Made by a program: the position numbers and the translations under genes
Notes under the pieces: generated by a model
Told to the model about the DNA's origin: nothing
Database searches by the model: none
Seen by the model: only the letters and a program-made list of their open reading frames with translations
Assembly (NCBI GenBank): GCA_963814095.1
Contig: CAWFBT010000005.1
Coordinates: forward strand, 124,001 to 188,000
Origin: JACVRW01 sp963814095
Lineage (GTDB): Bacteria > Actinomycetota > Thermoleophilia > Solirubrobacterales > Thermoleophilaceae
Direction: 5' to 3'
Length of the DNA: 64,000 nt
In this document: positions 1 through 9,204 of the stretch, piece after piece
Layout of the letters: every line of letters begins with the position of its first letter
Position numbering within the stretch: the stretch's first letter is position 1

Positions 1-1
1 G

Positions 2-715
2 GCGGGCTTCCCGGCCCTCGGGACGACGAGCGCCGGGATCGCCTTCTCCGCCGGCCTTCCCGACGACGGCTCGATCGGGCGCGAGCGGATGGTCGAGCGC
101 ATCGGCGCGATCGCCGCGGCCGTCGACCTCCCCGTGAGCGCCGACATCGAGTCCGGCTACGCGGACGACCCCGACGGCGTTGCCGCGACCATCCGCGCGG
201 TGATCGGCGCGGGCGCGGTGGGCGCGAACCTCGAGGACGCCGACCCCGCTCGACGCGGCTCGCTGTACGCGATCGACGATGCTGTCGCGCGTGTCGCGGC
301 GGCCCGCGCCGCCGCCGACCGCGAGGGCGCCCCGTTCACGCTCAACGCCCGGATCGACAGCTACCTCGCCGGCGTCCCCGACCCGTACGCCGACGCCGTC
401 GAGCGGGCCGCCCGCTACGTGGCGGCCGGCGCGGACTGCATCTTCGTGCCCGGCGCGACGGACGCGGCGGCGATCGGCCGGCTGGTCGAGGCGATCGACG
501 CTCCGCTCAACGTCGTCGCCGGGCTCGCCGGCGAGCCGCTCACCCTGGCCGAGTACGGCCGGCTCGGGGTGCGCCGCGTGAGCGTCGGCGGCAGCCTCGC
601 GCGCGCAGCGCTCGGCCTCGTCGAGCGCGCCGCCGAGGAGATGCGCAACGGGCGCTTCGACTTCACCGCCGGCGCGATCGCGCACGCCGAGGCAAACCGC
701 CTCATGGCGAGCTGA
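2..715 (+). CDS. Isocitrate lyase/PEP mutase family protein (5' partial)
   Basis: The reading frame is open from the window edge, so the true start lies upstream; an internal ATG at 89 is not the start because the family N-terminal pattern GFPALGTTSAGIAFS precedes it. Motifs ADIESGY (Mg/substrate site), GANLEDAD, NARIDSY and FVPGA follow the PEP-mutase/isocitrate lyase TIM-barrel order. Members cleave or form C-C or C-P bonds on small 2-oxo or dicarboxylic acids. The exact substrate (methylisocitrate-like lyase, oxaloacetate decarboxylase or phosphonopyruvate hydrolase) cannot be told from this part. It ends 13 bases before the next gene on the same strand, so co-transcription is possible. 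Confidence 0.85.
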   Translation, partial: AGFPALGTTSAGIAFSAGLPDDGSIGRERMVERIGAIAAAVDLPVSADIESGYADDPDGVAATIRAVIGAGAVGANLEDADPARRGSLYAIDDAVARVAAARAAADREGAPFTLNARIDSYLAGVPDPYADAVERAARYVAAGADCIFVPGATDAAAIGRLVEAIDAPLNVVAGLAGEPLTLAEYGRLGVRRVSVGGSLARAALGLVERAAEEMRNGRFDFTAGAIAHAEANRLMAS

Positions 716-737
716 CGCGCTGGGTACTGTGCGTCAC

Positions 738-1715
738 ATGCGAGCGCCGATTCAGCTGGACCTCCACCTGCCGAACTTCAACTATCCGGGGGTGGGGCCC
801 GACGCTGCCTTCGACAAGCTCGTCGAGATCGCCACGACGGCGGAGCGCGCGGGCTTCAGCGCGGTGACGGTGATGGACCACTACCACCAGATCCCGACCG
901 TGGGACCGCCCGAGAACTGGATGTTCGAGGGCAACACGATCCTCGCCGGCATCGCCGCCCGGACCGAGTCGATCGCGCTCGGTCTGCTCGTCGGCGGTGT
1001 GACCTACCGGAATCCTGCGCAGCACGCGAAGATCACGACGGGGATCGACGTCATCTCCGGCGGTCGCGCCTTCCACGGGATCGGGGCGGCCTGGTTCGAC
1101 GGCGAGCACGTCGCCTACGGCTACGACTTCCCGCCGCTCGGGGAGCGCTTCGAGCACCTCGAGGACCACCTCCGGATCGCCCGCGCGATGTTCACCGAGG
1201 AGCAGGCGACCGTGGCGGGCACCCACCACTCCGTCACGGACGCCTACAACAACCCCAAGGTGCGCGGCGACATCCCGATCGTGATCGGCGGCAGCGGCGA
1301 GCGGAAGACGCTGCGGATGGTCGCCCAGTACGCCGACGGCTGCAACTTCTTCGGCGACGCCGAGCGGGCCCGCCATCTGCTCGGCGTGCTCGAAGGACAC
1401 TGCGAGCGCCTCGGGCGCGACCCGGCCGAGATCACGAAGACCGTGATGATGTCCTCGCTCGCCATCGGCCAGACGCAGGACGAGGTGCAGGGGAAGATCG
1501 CCCGGATGCGCGAGATCGGCATCGCCGAGAACCGGATCGCCGCCGCGCCGACCGGCACGCCCGAGCAGATCCAGGAGATCGCGCACGCGTATCGCGAAGC
1601 CGGTGTCGAGGGCGTCACGCTCTCGCTGCCCGACGTGCACGACCCGGAGGCGATCACGCTGGCCGGCGAGACGCTCGCGCCCTTGTTCAACGCTGAGCGG
1701 CAGCCCGCGGTGTAG
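738..1715 (+). CDS. LLM class F420-dependent oxidoreductase
   Basis: A 325-residue bacterial luciferase-like monooxygenase-fold protein. The N-terminal beta strand with LDLHLPNF, the VMDHY motif near residue 45, GIGAAWFDGEH in the middle and IPIVIGGSGERKTLR before the C-terminal part are typical of the F420-dependent subgroup of actinobacteria, related to TIGR03560. These enzymes move hydride between deazaflavin F420 and an organic substrate in the cytoplasm. The frame could start at GTG 729 (three more residues), but ATG 738 fits the family start better. The substrate is unknown, and F420 rather than FMN use is inferred from family only. Confidence 0.85.
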   Translation: MRAPIQLDLHLPNFNYPGVGPDAAFDKLVEIATTAERAGFSAVTVMDHYHQIPTVGPPENWMFEGNTILAGIAARTESIALGLLVGGVTYRNPAQHAKITTGIDVISGGRAFHGIGAAWFDGEHVAYGYDFPPLGERFEHLEDHLRIARAMFTEEQATVAGTHHSVTDAYNNPKVRGDIPIVIGGSGERKTLRMVAQYADGCNFFGDAERARHLLGVLEGHCERLGRDPAEITKTVMMSSLAIGQTQDEVQGKIARMREIGIAENRIAAAPTGTPEQIQEIAHAYREAGVEGVTLSLPDVHDPEAITLAGETLAPLFNAERQPAV

Positions 1716-1805
1716 CGACAAGCAGGATTCGGTAACTTGCGCTCCACTCGGCGCTCCTGCAAACGTTTGCGGGCGTGTGCCAAGAGCGAGCTGGGAGGAG
1801 CCGGC

Positions 1806-3530
1806 ATGAGGGTCGACAGGCGACGCGGAACAGCAGCGCTGGCGGTGCTGCTCACCGGCGGGCTCGTGGCCGCGGGGACGAGCGTCGGCGGCGGATTCCC
1901 CTTCGGCGGAGGGGGTGTCAGCGAGCCCGATCTCATCCTCGTGAACGGCGAGGTCCTGACCATGGACGACGAGCGGCCGCGCGCGTCCGCGATCGCCATC
2001 ACGGACGACGAGATCACCGCGGTCGGCTCGAGCCGCTCCGTCGCAAAGCTCGCCGGGCGCCATACGCAGACGATCAACCTGCGCGGGCGCACGGTGATCC
2101 CCGGGCTCGTAGACGGACACACGCACGCCATTCGCGGCGGGCAGACGTTCGATCAGGAGACCTACTGGCTCGACGCCGGCTCGCTCAGGGAGGCCCTCGA
2201 CCGGGTCACCCGGGCGGCGAGCGAGCGCGAGCCGGACGAGTGGGTGGCCGTCGTCGGCTCGTGGCACCCGAATCAGTTCAGCGAGAAGAGGCCTCCGACG
2301 GTCGCCGACCTCACCGAGGCCTCGCCCACCAATCCCGTCTACGTCCAGTACCTCTACGACTACGCGCTCGTCAACGAGGCCGGGATCGAGGCACTCGGCC
2401 TGAACGCGTCACAGGCTCCGCCGGTGCCGGGCATCGTGGTGGAACGGGACGCGAACGGCCAGGCCACGGGCCGGCTGCTCGGTGGCATCGGCCCGTTCAA
2501 CACGCTCGTCGCACGCATCCTTCCCGCGAGCTTCGACGAGCGCAAGGACAGCCTGGAGAACTACTTCACCGCGCTCAACGAATCGGGCGTGACCGGCTTC
2601 ATCGATGACAGCGCCGGCCCCGCGGCGAGCTACGAGACGTTGTTCGCGCTGAGCGACGAGGGCCGGCTGTCGCTGCGCGCCGGGTTCCGCGTGCCGGCGC
2701 AGACGCCGGGCAACGAGTCGGCCTTCTTCGAGTCGGTCATGGCCTTCCGCGCGCCGCGGGAGCGCGGCGGGCCCACCCCCTTCGTGGGGATGGGCGAGTC
2801 GGTCGTCTTCGGGGTCAACGACGGAGTGAGGATGGGCCCCGGCTTCCAGGCGACGCCGGAGGCGCTGGCGGAGCTCGAGGAGGTCGCGACGCTGGCGGCG
2901 ACACGCCGCATCCCGCTGGAGATCCACGCCTACACCGACGACGCCGCGTCGCAGATCCTGGACGTCTTCGAGCGCGTCGACGCGGCTCACCCGATCGGGA
3001 ACCTGCGCTGGGCGATGGCGCACCTGAATACCGGGTCGCCGGAGACGATCGCCCGGATGAAGGCGCTCGGCATGGCTTTCTCGGTCCAGATGGGCCCCTA
3101 TTTCGAGGGCCCGGCCATCCTCGAGGCGAACGGGCCCGAGGTCGCGCTGCGATCCGCGGCGCGAGCGGCGCTCGACCAGGGCCTCGTGGTGGCGGGCGGC
3201 ACCGACGCGACGCGCATAGGCGACTACCGGGTGTGGCCGGCCGTCGAGTTCCAGGTGACCGGTGCGTCGCTCGGCAATGCCGTCGTGCGGCCGCCGGATC
3301 AGCGCATGTCACGGATGGAGGCCCTGCGGTCGTACACGCTCGGCTCCGCCTGGCTCGCCTTCGACGACGACGACCGCGGCTCGCTCGAGAAGGGCAAGCT
3401 CGCGGACCTGGCGGTCCTCGACGCGCCCTATCTCGGCGTGCCGTCGACGCGGATCAGCGAGATCCGCTCGCTGCTCACGCTCCGCGGCGGTGAGGCCGTC
3501 TACGACCGGCGGGGCTGGGTGAACGACTGA
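1806..3530 (+). CDS. Amidohydrolase family protein (YtcJ-like), secreted or membrane anchored
   Basis: A 574-residue metal-dependent hydrolase. I chose ATG 1806 because a GGGAGG ribosome site sits about 7 bases before it; the open frame extends to TTG 1737 but without support. The first 30 residues hold basic residues then a hydrophobic stretch, so it is probably exported or membrane anchored. The amidohydrolase body starts at LVNGEVLTMD (about 45), with the metal HxH at H105/H107 in VDGHTHAIRGG, later EIHAYTD and MAHLN histidines, and GGTDATR for the last Asp ligand. This order fits amidohydrolase family 3. Substrate unknown. It converges with the MFS gene, ending 4 bases before it. Confidence 0.87.
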   Translation: MRVDRRRGTAALAVLLTGGLVAAGTSVGGGFPFGGGGVSEPDLILVNGEVLTMDDERPRASAIAITDDEITAVGSSRSVAKLAGRHTQTINLRGRTVIPGLVDGHTHAIRGGQTFDQETYWLDAGSLREALDRVTRAASEREPDEWVAVVGSWHPNQFSEKRPPTVADLTEASPTNPVYVQYLYDYALVNEAGIEALGLNASQAPPVPGIVVERDANGQATGRLLGGIGPFNTLVARILPASFDERKDSLENYFTALNESGVTGFIDDSAGPAASYETLFALSDEGRLSLRAGFRVPAQTPGNESAFFESVMAFRAPRERGGPTPFVGMGESVVFGVNDGVRMGPGFQATPEALAELEEVATLAATRRIPLEIHAYTDDAASQILDVFERVDAAHPIGNLRWAMAHLNTGSPETIARMKALGMAFSVQMGPYFEGPAILEANGPEVALRSAARAALDQGLVVAGGTDATRIGDYRVWPAVEFQVTGASLGNAVVRPPDQRMSRMEALRSYTLGSAWLAFDDDDRGSLEKGKLADLAVLDAPYLGVPSTRISEIRSLLTLRGGEAVYDRRGWVND

Positions 3531-3534
3531 CGGC

Positions 3535-4833
3535 TCAGGAGACAGGCGTCGGCTCAGCCGCGCCTGTCCTGGAAAAGCGCCCGCCCTCTCGCTCGTCGTC
3601 CTCGACGATCACCTTGCCGCGCGTCTCGGGGAGGAGCCAGCAACAGACGATGGCGAGCGTGCAGGCCACCAGGCCGACGATCACGATCGACTCGCCGAGC
3701 CCTATCGAGTCGGCCGTGAGGCCGATGAAGCCGGGTCCGAGCGCGGCGAGCCCGCGCCCGACGTTGTAGGCAAGGCCCTGGCCGGCGGCGCGCATGTTCG
3801 ACGGGAACAGCTCGGCGAGGAACGAGCCGTAGCCCGCCGCCTGCCCAGAGGCGAAGAAGCCCAGGAAGAACGAGACCGTGTAGGTCACGAAGCTGCCGTC
3901 GATCGGAACCGTGACGAACGCGACGATCGCCGCCGCCGAGCCGACGAAGTAGAGCGTGAACGCGGGCCGGCGGCCGAGCGCGTCGTGGATCAGCCCCGCG
4001 AGGATGTAGCCCACGAACGAGCCGGCGATCACGACCCAGCTGTAGGTCGCGGTGCCCACCACGCTCTGCCCGCGCTCCTCCACCAGGAAGGTGGGCAGGA
4101 AGACGAACACGGAGTAGTAGGTCCCCTGGCCGCCGACGCCGAACAGCGTGGCCAGGATCGTCGTGCGCCTGATCTCCGGCTTGAACAGAAGCGGGAAGGA
4201 GATCGGCGACCCGCCGGAGGCGCCCGTCTTCACGCGGTCACGGGTGGTCAGCCTGATGACGAATGCGGCCGCCGCGGGCAGGATGCCGAGCAGGAACAGG
4301 TAGCGCCAGGCCTGGTCGTCGTTGAACGCGTCGAACAGAATCAGGTAGGCGGCGGTCGAGGCCGCCCACCCGATCGCGTATGTGCTCTGCAGGAAGCCCA
4401 TGGTGCGGCCGCGCCGTTCGGGGTTCGCGTACTCGGCGAGCAGCGCCGCGCCGACGGCCCATTCCGCGCCGAACGTGAAGCCGTGCAGTGTTCGCCACAG
4501 GAGCAGCTGCTCGACGTTCTGCGCGGTCGCGGTCAGCGCGGTGAAAACCGAGTAGCCGACGATCACGAACGTGAGCACCCGCACCCGTCCGAAGCGATCC
4601 GCGAGCGTCCCGCCGACCACGCCACCGAAGGCCGACGCCACGAGGCTGAAGGCCACGATGAACGGGCCATCCGACTCAGACAGGCTCAGCGAGACCGTGA
4701 TCGCGGGCAGGGCGTAGGCGAACATCGTCCAGTCGAAGCCGTCGAGGCCCCAGCCGAGGCCGGACGCGACGAACGCACGCTTGCGCTGCGTCTCGACTTC
4801 CTCTGGCGGAATGTTCTGCTCGCCGTTCGCCAA
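3535..4833 (-). CDS. MFS transporter
   Basis: A 432-residue protein with about 12 hydrophobic segments and MFS loop signatures: GWGLDGFDWTMF at the start of helix 1, GGTLADRFGRVRVL after helix 2, and PERRGRTMGF in the cytoplasmic half-repeat. DGFD in helix 1 is common in the aromatic acid:H+ and sialate-type symporters, so an organic acid is a reasonable but unproven cargo. The start is TTG 4833 with a good AGGGCAGGAG ribosome site upstream. It follows the E1 genes on the same strand after 65 bases and may be read with them. Confidence 0.88.
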   Translation of the reverse strand: MANGEQNIPPEEVETQRKRAFVASGLGWGLDGFDWTMFAYALPAITVSLSLSESDGPFIVAFSLVASAFGGVVGGTLADRFGRVRVLTFVIVGYSVFTALTATAQNVEQLLLWRTLHGFTFGAEWAVGAALLAEYANPERRGRTMGFLQSTYAIGWAASTAAYLILFDAFNDDQAWRYLFLLGILPAAAAFVIRLTTRDRVKTGASGGSPISFPLLFKPEIRRTTILATLFGVGGQGTYYSVFVFLPTFLVEERGQSVVGTATYSWVVIAGSFVGYILAGLIHDALGRRPAFTLYFVGSAAAIVAFVTVPIDGSFVTYTVSFFLGFFASGQAAGYGSFLAELFPSNMRAAGQGLAYNVGRGLAALGPGFIGLTADSIGLGESIVIVGLVACTLAIVCCWLLPETRGKVIVEDDEREGGRFSRTGAAEPTPVS

Positions 4834-4898
4834 GGTGGCGCTCCTGCCCTCGTTCAGGGTCGGCCTACCCGGGAGCCAGGCGAATGAGTCCTGCGGCG

Positions 4899-5876
4899 CT
4901 AGCTGCGTTCGCGCACGGCGGCCGCGATCGAGTCCGGCGTGGGGATGAACGCGTCCTCGAGGGGCGGGCTGTAGGGCACCGGCGTCTCGCCGGTCGCGAT
5001 CACCCAGGCGTCGTCGAGGTCGTGCAGCGCCTCGGCCGCCAGCGCGCCGACGAGGTTGGCCGCCCAGCCACCGAGCCGCGGGCCCTCCTCGACGGCGACC
5101 ACGCGGTTGGTCTTCTCGACGGAGCGCATCACGGTCTCGAGGTCGAGCGGGCGCAGCGTGCGCAGGTCGATCACCTCGGCATCGATCCCCTCGGCTGCGA
5201 GCTGCTCGGCGGCCGCGAGCGAGTCGGGCACGCCCTTCGCGACCGAGACGAGCGTGAGGTCGGAGCCCTCGCGCACCACCTTCGCCTCGCCGAGCGGCAC
5301 GACGTCGCCGTTCTGGGGCGGCGGGCCCTTGACCGAGTAAAGCCGCTTGTGCTCCAGGAAGATCACCGGGTTGTCGTCGCGGATCGCCGCCTTCAGCAAT
5401 CCCTTCGCGTCCGCCGGGTTCGACGGCGCCGCGATCTTCAGGCCGGGGACCCCCTGGAACCAGGTGGCGTGGAACTGCGAGTGCATGGCGCCGAAGCGGC
5501 CACCGCCGCCGACCGCCGAGCGCACCACCAGCGGGACCGGGCCCTGCTCGTTCGAGATGTACCAGAACTTCGCCGACTGGTTGACGAGGCTGTCCATCGG
5601 AAGGGCCATGAAGTCGCCGAACATCACCTCGAATACCGGCCGCAGCCCGGTCACGGCGGCGCCGAAGGCGGCTCCCGCCAGCGCCAGCTCGGAGATCGGG
5701 GTGTCGAAGACGCGCTCGTCGCCAAAGCGCTCGTGGAGGTCCGGCGTGGCCTTGAAGACGCCGCCGGCGGCGGCCACGTCCTCGCCGAAGAAGACGACGT
5801 CCGGGTCGCGCTCGATCTCCTCGGCGAGCGCGTCGCGGATCGCGGCACGGAACTCGAGCTGGGGCGAGTCGCTCAC
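4899..5876 (-). CDS. Alpha-ketoacid dehydrogenase E1 component, beta subunit
   Basis: 325 residues. GTG 5876 was chosen because it overlaps the stop of the alpha subunit (GTGA) and gives the normal family start, ELEFR-like then VVFFGEDVA (GED at 31-33). Transketolase-like pyrimidine-binding domain first, then the C-terminal domain beginning near APSNPADAKGLL and ending VPYSPPLEDAFIP, typical of pyruvate/branched-chain 2-oxoacid dehydrogenase beta chains. With E1 alpha it decarboxylates a 2-oxo acid using thiamine diphosphate and passes the acyl group to lipoyl-E2. No E2 or E3 gene lies nearby, so the substrate (pyruvate, branched-chain or acetoin) is open. Confidence 0.92.
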   Translation of the reverse strand: MSDSPQLEFRAAIRDALAEEIERDPDVVFFGEDVAAAGGVFKATPDLHERFGDERVFDTPISELALAGAAFGAAVTGLRPVFEVMFGDFMALPMDSLVNQSAKFWYISNEQGPVPLVVRSAVGGGGRFGAMHSQFHATWFQGVPGLKIAAPSNPADAKGLLKAAIRDDNPVIFLEHKRLYSVKGPPPQNGDVVPLGEAKVVREGSDLTLVSVAKGVPDSLAAAEQLAAEGIDAEVIDLRTLRPLDLETVMRSVEKTNRVVAVEEGPRLGGWAANLVGALAAEALHDLDDAWVIATGETPVPYSPPLEDAFIPTPDSIAAAVRERS

Positions 5877-6976
5877 GGCGCGAACTCCGTGGCGCGCTCC
5901 TTCTCGGGATCGGGATAGGGCGCCGCCAGCGCTGCCTCGCTCGCCCGTGTCATGGCCTCCTTCGCACGCTCGGCGGCCGCGTCGAGCTGCTCGTCCGTGA
6001 CGCCCGCCTCGACGAGCCGGCCACGCGTGACGATCAGCGGATCGCGCTCCAGCCAGCTCTCGAGCTCGCCCTTCGGGCGATAGGTCGCCGGGTCGGACTT
6101 CGAGTGCCCGTAGTGCCGGTAGGTCTGGCATTCGAGCAGGCTCGGTCCGCCGCCCGAGCGGGCCACCGCGATGGCCTCGACAGCCGCCTGCTCGACAGCG
6201 AGCAGGTCGTTCCCGTCGACGACCCGGGCGGGGATGCCGTAGGCCGAGCCGCGCGCGGAGATCGCCGCGCCGGCCGTGACCTGGTGCATCGGGGTGAACT
6301 CCCCGTAGAAGTTGTTCTCGCAGACGAACACGACGGGCAGGCGCAGCACCTGCGCGAAGTTGAGGCACTCGTGGAAGTAGCCCTGGTTGGTCGCGCCGTC
6401 GCCGAAGAACGCGACGGCCACCCCGCCCTCGCGCTTGGCGGTGAGCGCGGCGCCGGTGGCCGCGGCGATGCTGCCGCCGACGATGCCGAAGCAACCCACG
6501 AGCCCGTGCTCGAGGTCGATCACGTTCATCGAGCCGGCGCGGCCGCCGCAGACGCCTGTCGCGCGGCCGAGCATCTCCGCTGCGAGCGGCTCCGGCGCGG
6601 TGCCCTTGGCGAGCGCGTGCCCGTGGCCGCGGTAGGTCCCGGCGACGTAGTCGCTCGGCTCCAGCGCCATGCAGACACCCACCGGCACGGCCTCCTGGCC
6701 CGCCGACAGATGGGTCGTGCCGTGCACCTCGCCCTTGAGGAAGAGGCGATGGATCTCCTCCTCGAACTCGCGGATGAGCACCATCCGCTCGAAGGCCTCG
6801 ACGAAGCGCGCCGGCTCGTCGAGCGCGGGCCGCGTACCGGCCTGCGCAGTCGGCTCGGGAGCGGCCGAATCGGCCTCCTCGGTCGGCCCGTCGACGGGCA
6901 GCTCGACGTCGCTGATGGCCGAGCGCTCAGGCTCCCCCACCGGCGTCTCGTCAGCTGCTGTCCGCTCCTGGCTCAA
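5873..6976 (-). CDS. Thiamine diphosphate-dependent dehydrogenase E1 component, alpha subunit
   Basis: About 367 residues from TTG 6976. The start is uncertain: the frame stays open to 7234, but that part reads through the end of the neighbouring secreted-protein gene. The conserved domain begins near FERMVLIREFEEE (about residue 62). The thiamine diphosphate motif is GDGATNQG (192-199) followed by ENN (220-222); YRHYGHSKSD near the C-terminus carries the phosphorylation-loop region of E1 alpha chains. The first 50 residues are acidic, low complexity and likely disordered. It overlaps the beta gene by four bases, showing an operon. Confidence 0.92.
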   Translation of the reverse strand: MSQERTAADETPVGEPERSAISDVELPVDGPTEEADSAAPEPTAQAGTRPALDEPARFVEAFERMVLIREFEEEIHRLFLKGEVHGTTHLSAGQEAVPVGVCMALEPSDYVAGTYRGHGHALAKGTAPEPLAAEMLGRATGVCGGRAGSMNVIDLEHGLVGCFGIVGGSIAAATGAALTAKREGGVAVAFFGDGATNQGYFHECLNFAQVLRLPVVFVCENNFYGEFTPMHQVTAGAAISARGSAYGIPARVVDGNDLLAVEQAAVEAIAVARSGGGPSLLECQTYRHYGHSKSDPATYRPKGELESWLERDPLIVTRGRLVEAGVTDEQLDAAAERAKEAMTRASEAALAAPYPDPEKERATEFAP

Positions 6977-7022
6977 CCGGCGGCCCACAATAGCGCAATC
7001 GTTTGCAGCGGCTGACGGGTTT

Positions 7023-8950
7023 TCAGCGCACGACCTTGAAGCCCACCCGGCGCGCGGGCGAGACGTTGGCGCTCCGGTCGGTGGCCGTGACGATCGCGCG
7101 ATACGGCCCGGACGCGAGCTTGCGACGCCCGACGCGACCCGTGAAGGGGACGCTCTGCGGCCGGCATTGAACGCGCGCGTGAGCCCGATCGGGCTCCTCA
7201 CGTAGCGCGTGCAGCGACGGCGACGGGGCACCACCCTCCGCGCCGGCCTGCAGCGCCCGCGAACCCGGCGGCCCTTACGCGCACGCTCCAGCGCTGATCT
7301 TCACGATCCCGGCCTCGCCGAGCGCGAAGCGGAACGCTGTCCCGCGGGGCACGCGCCGCTTCCTCTGGGACGACGCCGGCGTGCGACTCCGGCCGAGCCG
7401 GAAGCGCTTGCGGCTCATCGTGACCGGGCCGAGCTCGGGCGCTCGGGTGTCCGTGACGGTCACCTGGCCGGTTGTGGTGGCGGAGGCGCCGGTTGCGTCC
7501 GTGGCCGTGATCTGCACGAACTCCGTGCCCGTGCGTCCGAACGTGCGCTCCACCGACGCTCCCTGCGCCGTGCCGCCGTCCCCGAACACCCAGTGCACGC
7601 TCGCACCCCAAACGTCGAACACGGAGACCGACGCGCGAACCGGCACGCCGCGCTCGACCACAGCCGGGATCGTCACACCGGTGATCCTGTGGCGGGGCCG
7701 CGTCGTAGCCCGCAGCCATGTTGCCGCCGGCCGTCTCCGACCAGACCGCGACGGCGTTGCCCTCGGCGTCCGCGGCCAGCGCGGGCAGTCTCGCCGTCGG
7801 GCTGAGGATGTGGGTCGAGGGGACGCCCCCGGCCGGTCCTGGGATCACGCGCACCTGCCCAGCGGGCGACGCATAGCCGACGAACGAGTCGCCGGCTGGG
7901 CTCATCGCGACGCTCGTCCCGAGCGACTGCTCGGTCGACAGGTCCAGCCGCGCGCCGCAGCTCGAGAAGTTGGTCGTGAAGCAGGTCTTGGGGAGAAACG
8001 GCGAGGTCATGCCGGCCGGGTGCTCGGACCACGTGATGCGCGCGTTCCCCAGGTCGTCGGCGGCGACCGCGTGCGCCTGTCCGGTGAACCCCGGCGTCGT
8101 GACGTCGGAAGTCGGCCCGAGGACGAGGACGCCGTCAGCCCTGAGCGTGCGCGTCTCGATCTCCTGAGCAAACGTCGGCGTCGAATGACGCCAGACGAAG
8201 GTGGCCTTCCCCGTGGCGTCGACCGCCAGCCTGACCTCGTCGAACAGCTCCAACGACGGAGCCGGCGGCGGCGAGCCCGAGAGCTGCAGCACCGGCGACA
8301 ACGTCTGCGCCGCGAAATCGAGCCAGCGGGCCTTCGTCTCCGTGCGCGGTGGAGCGTCCGGCGTGGTCCAGGCGAACGTGGCATTGCCCGTCGGCGTCCA
8401 CGTCGACGTGGAAGTCGCGTGTCTTCTCGCCGGTCGCGGTCACCTGGTGGACCGCGCCGAGGTCGCCGTTCGCAGCCCGCGTGCGGGCGCTGCCGACTCG
8501 GTTCGCGTCATTCGAGAGCCAGATCAGCGTCGCGCGCCCATCGTCGGTCACCGCGACGTCCTGTCCAATACCGGCGGCCTGAATCGTCTGAACGGGGCTC
8601 AGATTTCCGTCGCGCGACCGCACCCGTGCCTCGACCGTTCCGGCGCTCCTCCACACGAAGTAGGTGTTGCCCTGGGCGTCGACATCGGCCTTCGCGCCAT
8701 CGGCCCCGGCCGGGAACGGCCGCTCGAGCGGACCCAGCGGCCCGCCCGCAGGCCGGAACCTGAACCCGTATTGGCCGTCGGCGATGACGACGATCGCGAC
8801 GTCGCCGCCGGGCGTCATCTCGACGTCGACGGCGCTGTCCGCCTGCAGGTCGAACGCCGGTAGCCAGCCGGCTGCGCCGGCGCCGGGAGCCATGATCAGC
8901 GACAGGGCGACCGCGCTGAGTACGGCCGCGACGCGGATGCTCGAATGCAA
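7023..8950 (-). pseudogene. Secreted PKD-domain protein, frame broken at four places
   Basis: The pieces join into one about 640-residue exported protein. It begins at TTG 8950 with a signal peptide ending PGAGAAG. Repeated beta-propeller-like strands follow (DAQGNTYFVWRS, DATGKATFVWRH, DAEGNAVAVWSE, spaced about 50-60 residues), then a PKD domain (WVFGDG, 7.6 kb) and an actinobacterial C-terminal module ending KLASGPYRAIVTATD and KVVR. Frame changes fall near 8386, 7690, 7289 (single extra bases) and about 7163 (one missing base); correcting each restores expected residues. It is probably an extracellular surface or sensor-like protein. Sequencing error or real decay cannot be separated here. 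The stop at 7023-7025 lies 46 bases before the E1 alpha start. Confidence 0.7.
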
Positions 8951-8968
8951 GACCTGACCCCGTCGCCG

Positions 8969-9190
8969 CTAGCGGTTGCGGCGCTCCTGGCGCCAGAGCC
9001 CGAGCCACTCGTGAGCGGACCAGAGGACCGCCAGCAGCACGATCGCCACCGTCAGCACGATTGCGTCACCGGTCTCCACGACATCGAGCGCCGCCAGCGC
9101 TATGAAGAGGAGCACGAGCCCCGCGCAGGTGGCCCAGAGGAACTGAGCTACGCCCTGGTGATGCTCGTCGAGCCTCGTGCGGAGCGGCAC
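8969..9190 (-). CDS. Small two-helix membrane protein
   Basis: 73 residues from GTG 9190. Two hydrophobic segments (about residues 16-37 and 43-60) separated by DVVETGD, ending in a basic tail WRQERRNR, so the N- and C-termini are probably cytoplasmic. It matches no family I recognise. It lies 14 bases after the stop of the upstream membrane-protein gene on the same strand, which supports it as a real gene in a short operon. Function unknown. Confidence 0.55.
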   Translation of the reverse strand: MPLRTRLDEHHQGVAQFLWATCAGLVLLFIALAALDVVETGDAIVLTVAIVLLAVLWSAHEWLGLWRQERRNR

Positions 9191-9204
9191 GCCGCGATCG
9201 TAGC

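Noticed and set aside
4899..6494. A 531-residue E1 beta with long N-terminus
   Set aside because: The extra part is a shadow of E1 alpha; GTG 5876 overlaps the alpha stop and matches the family start.
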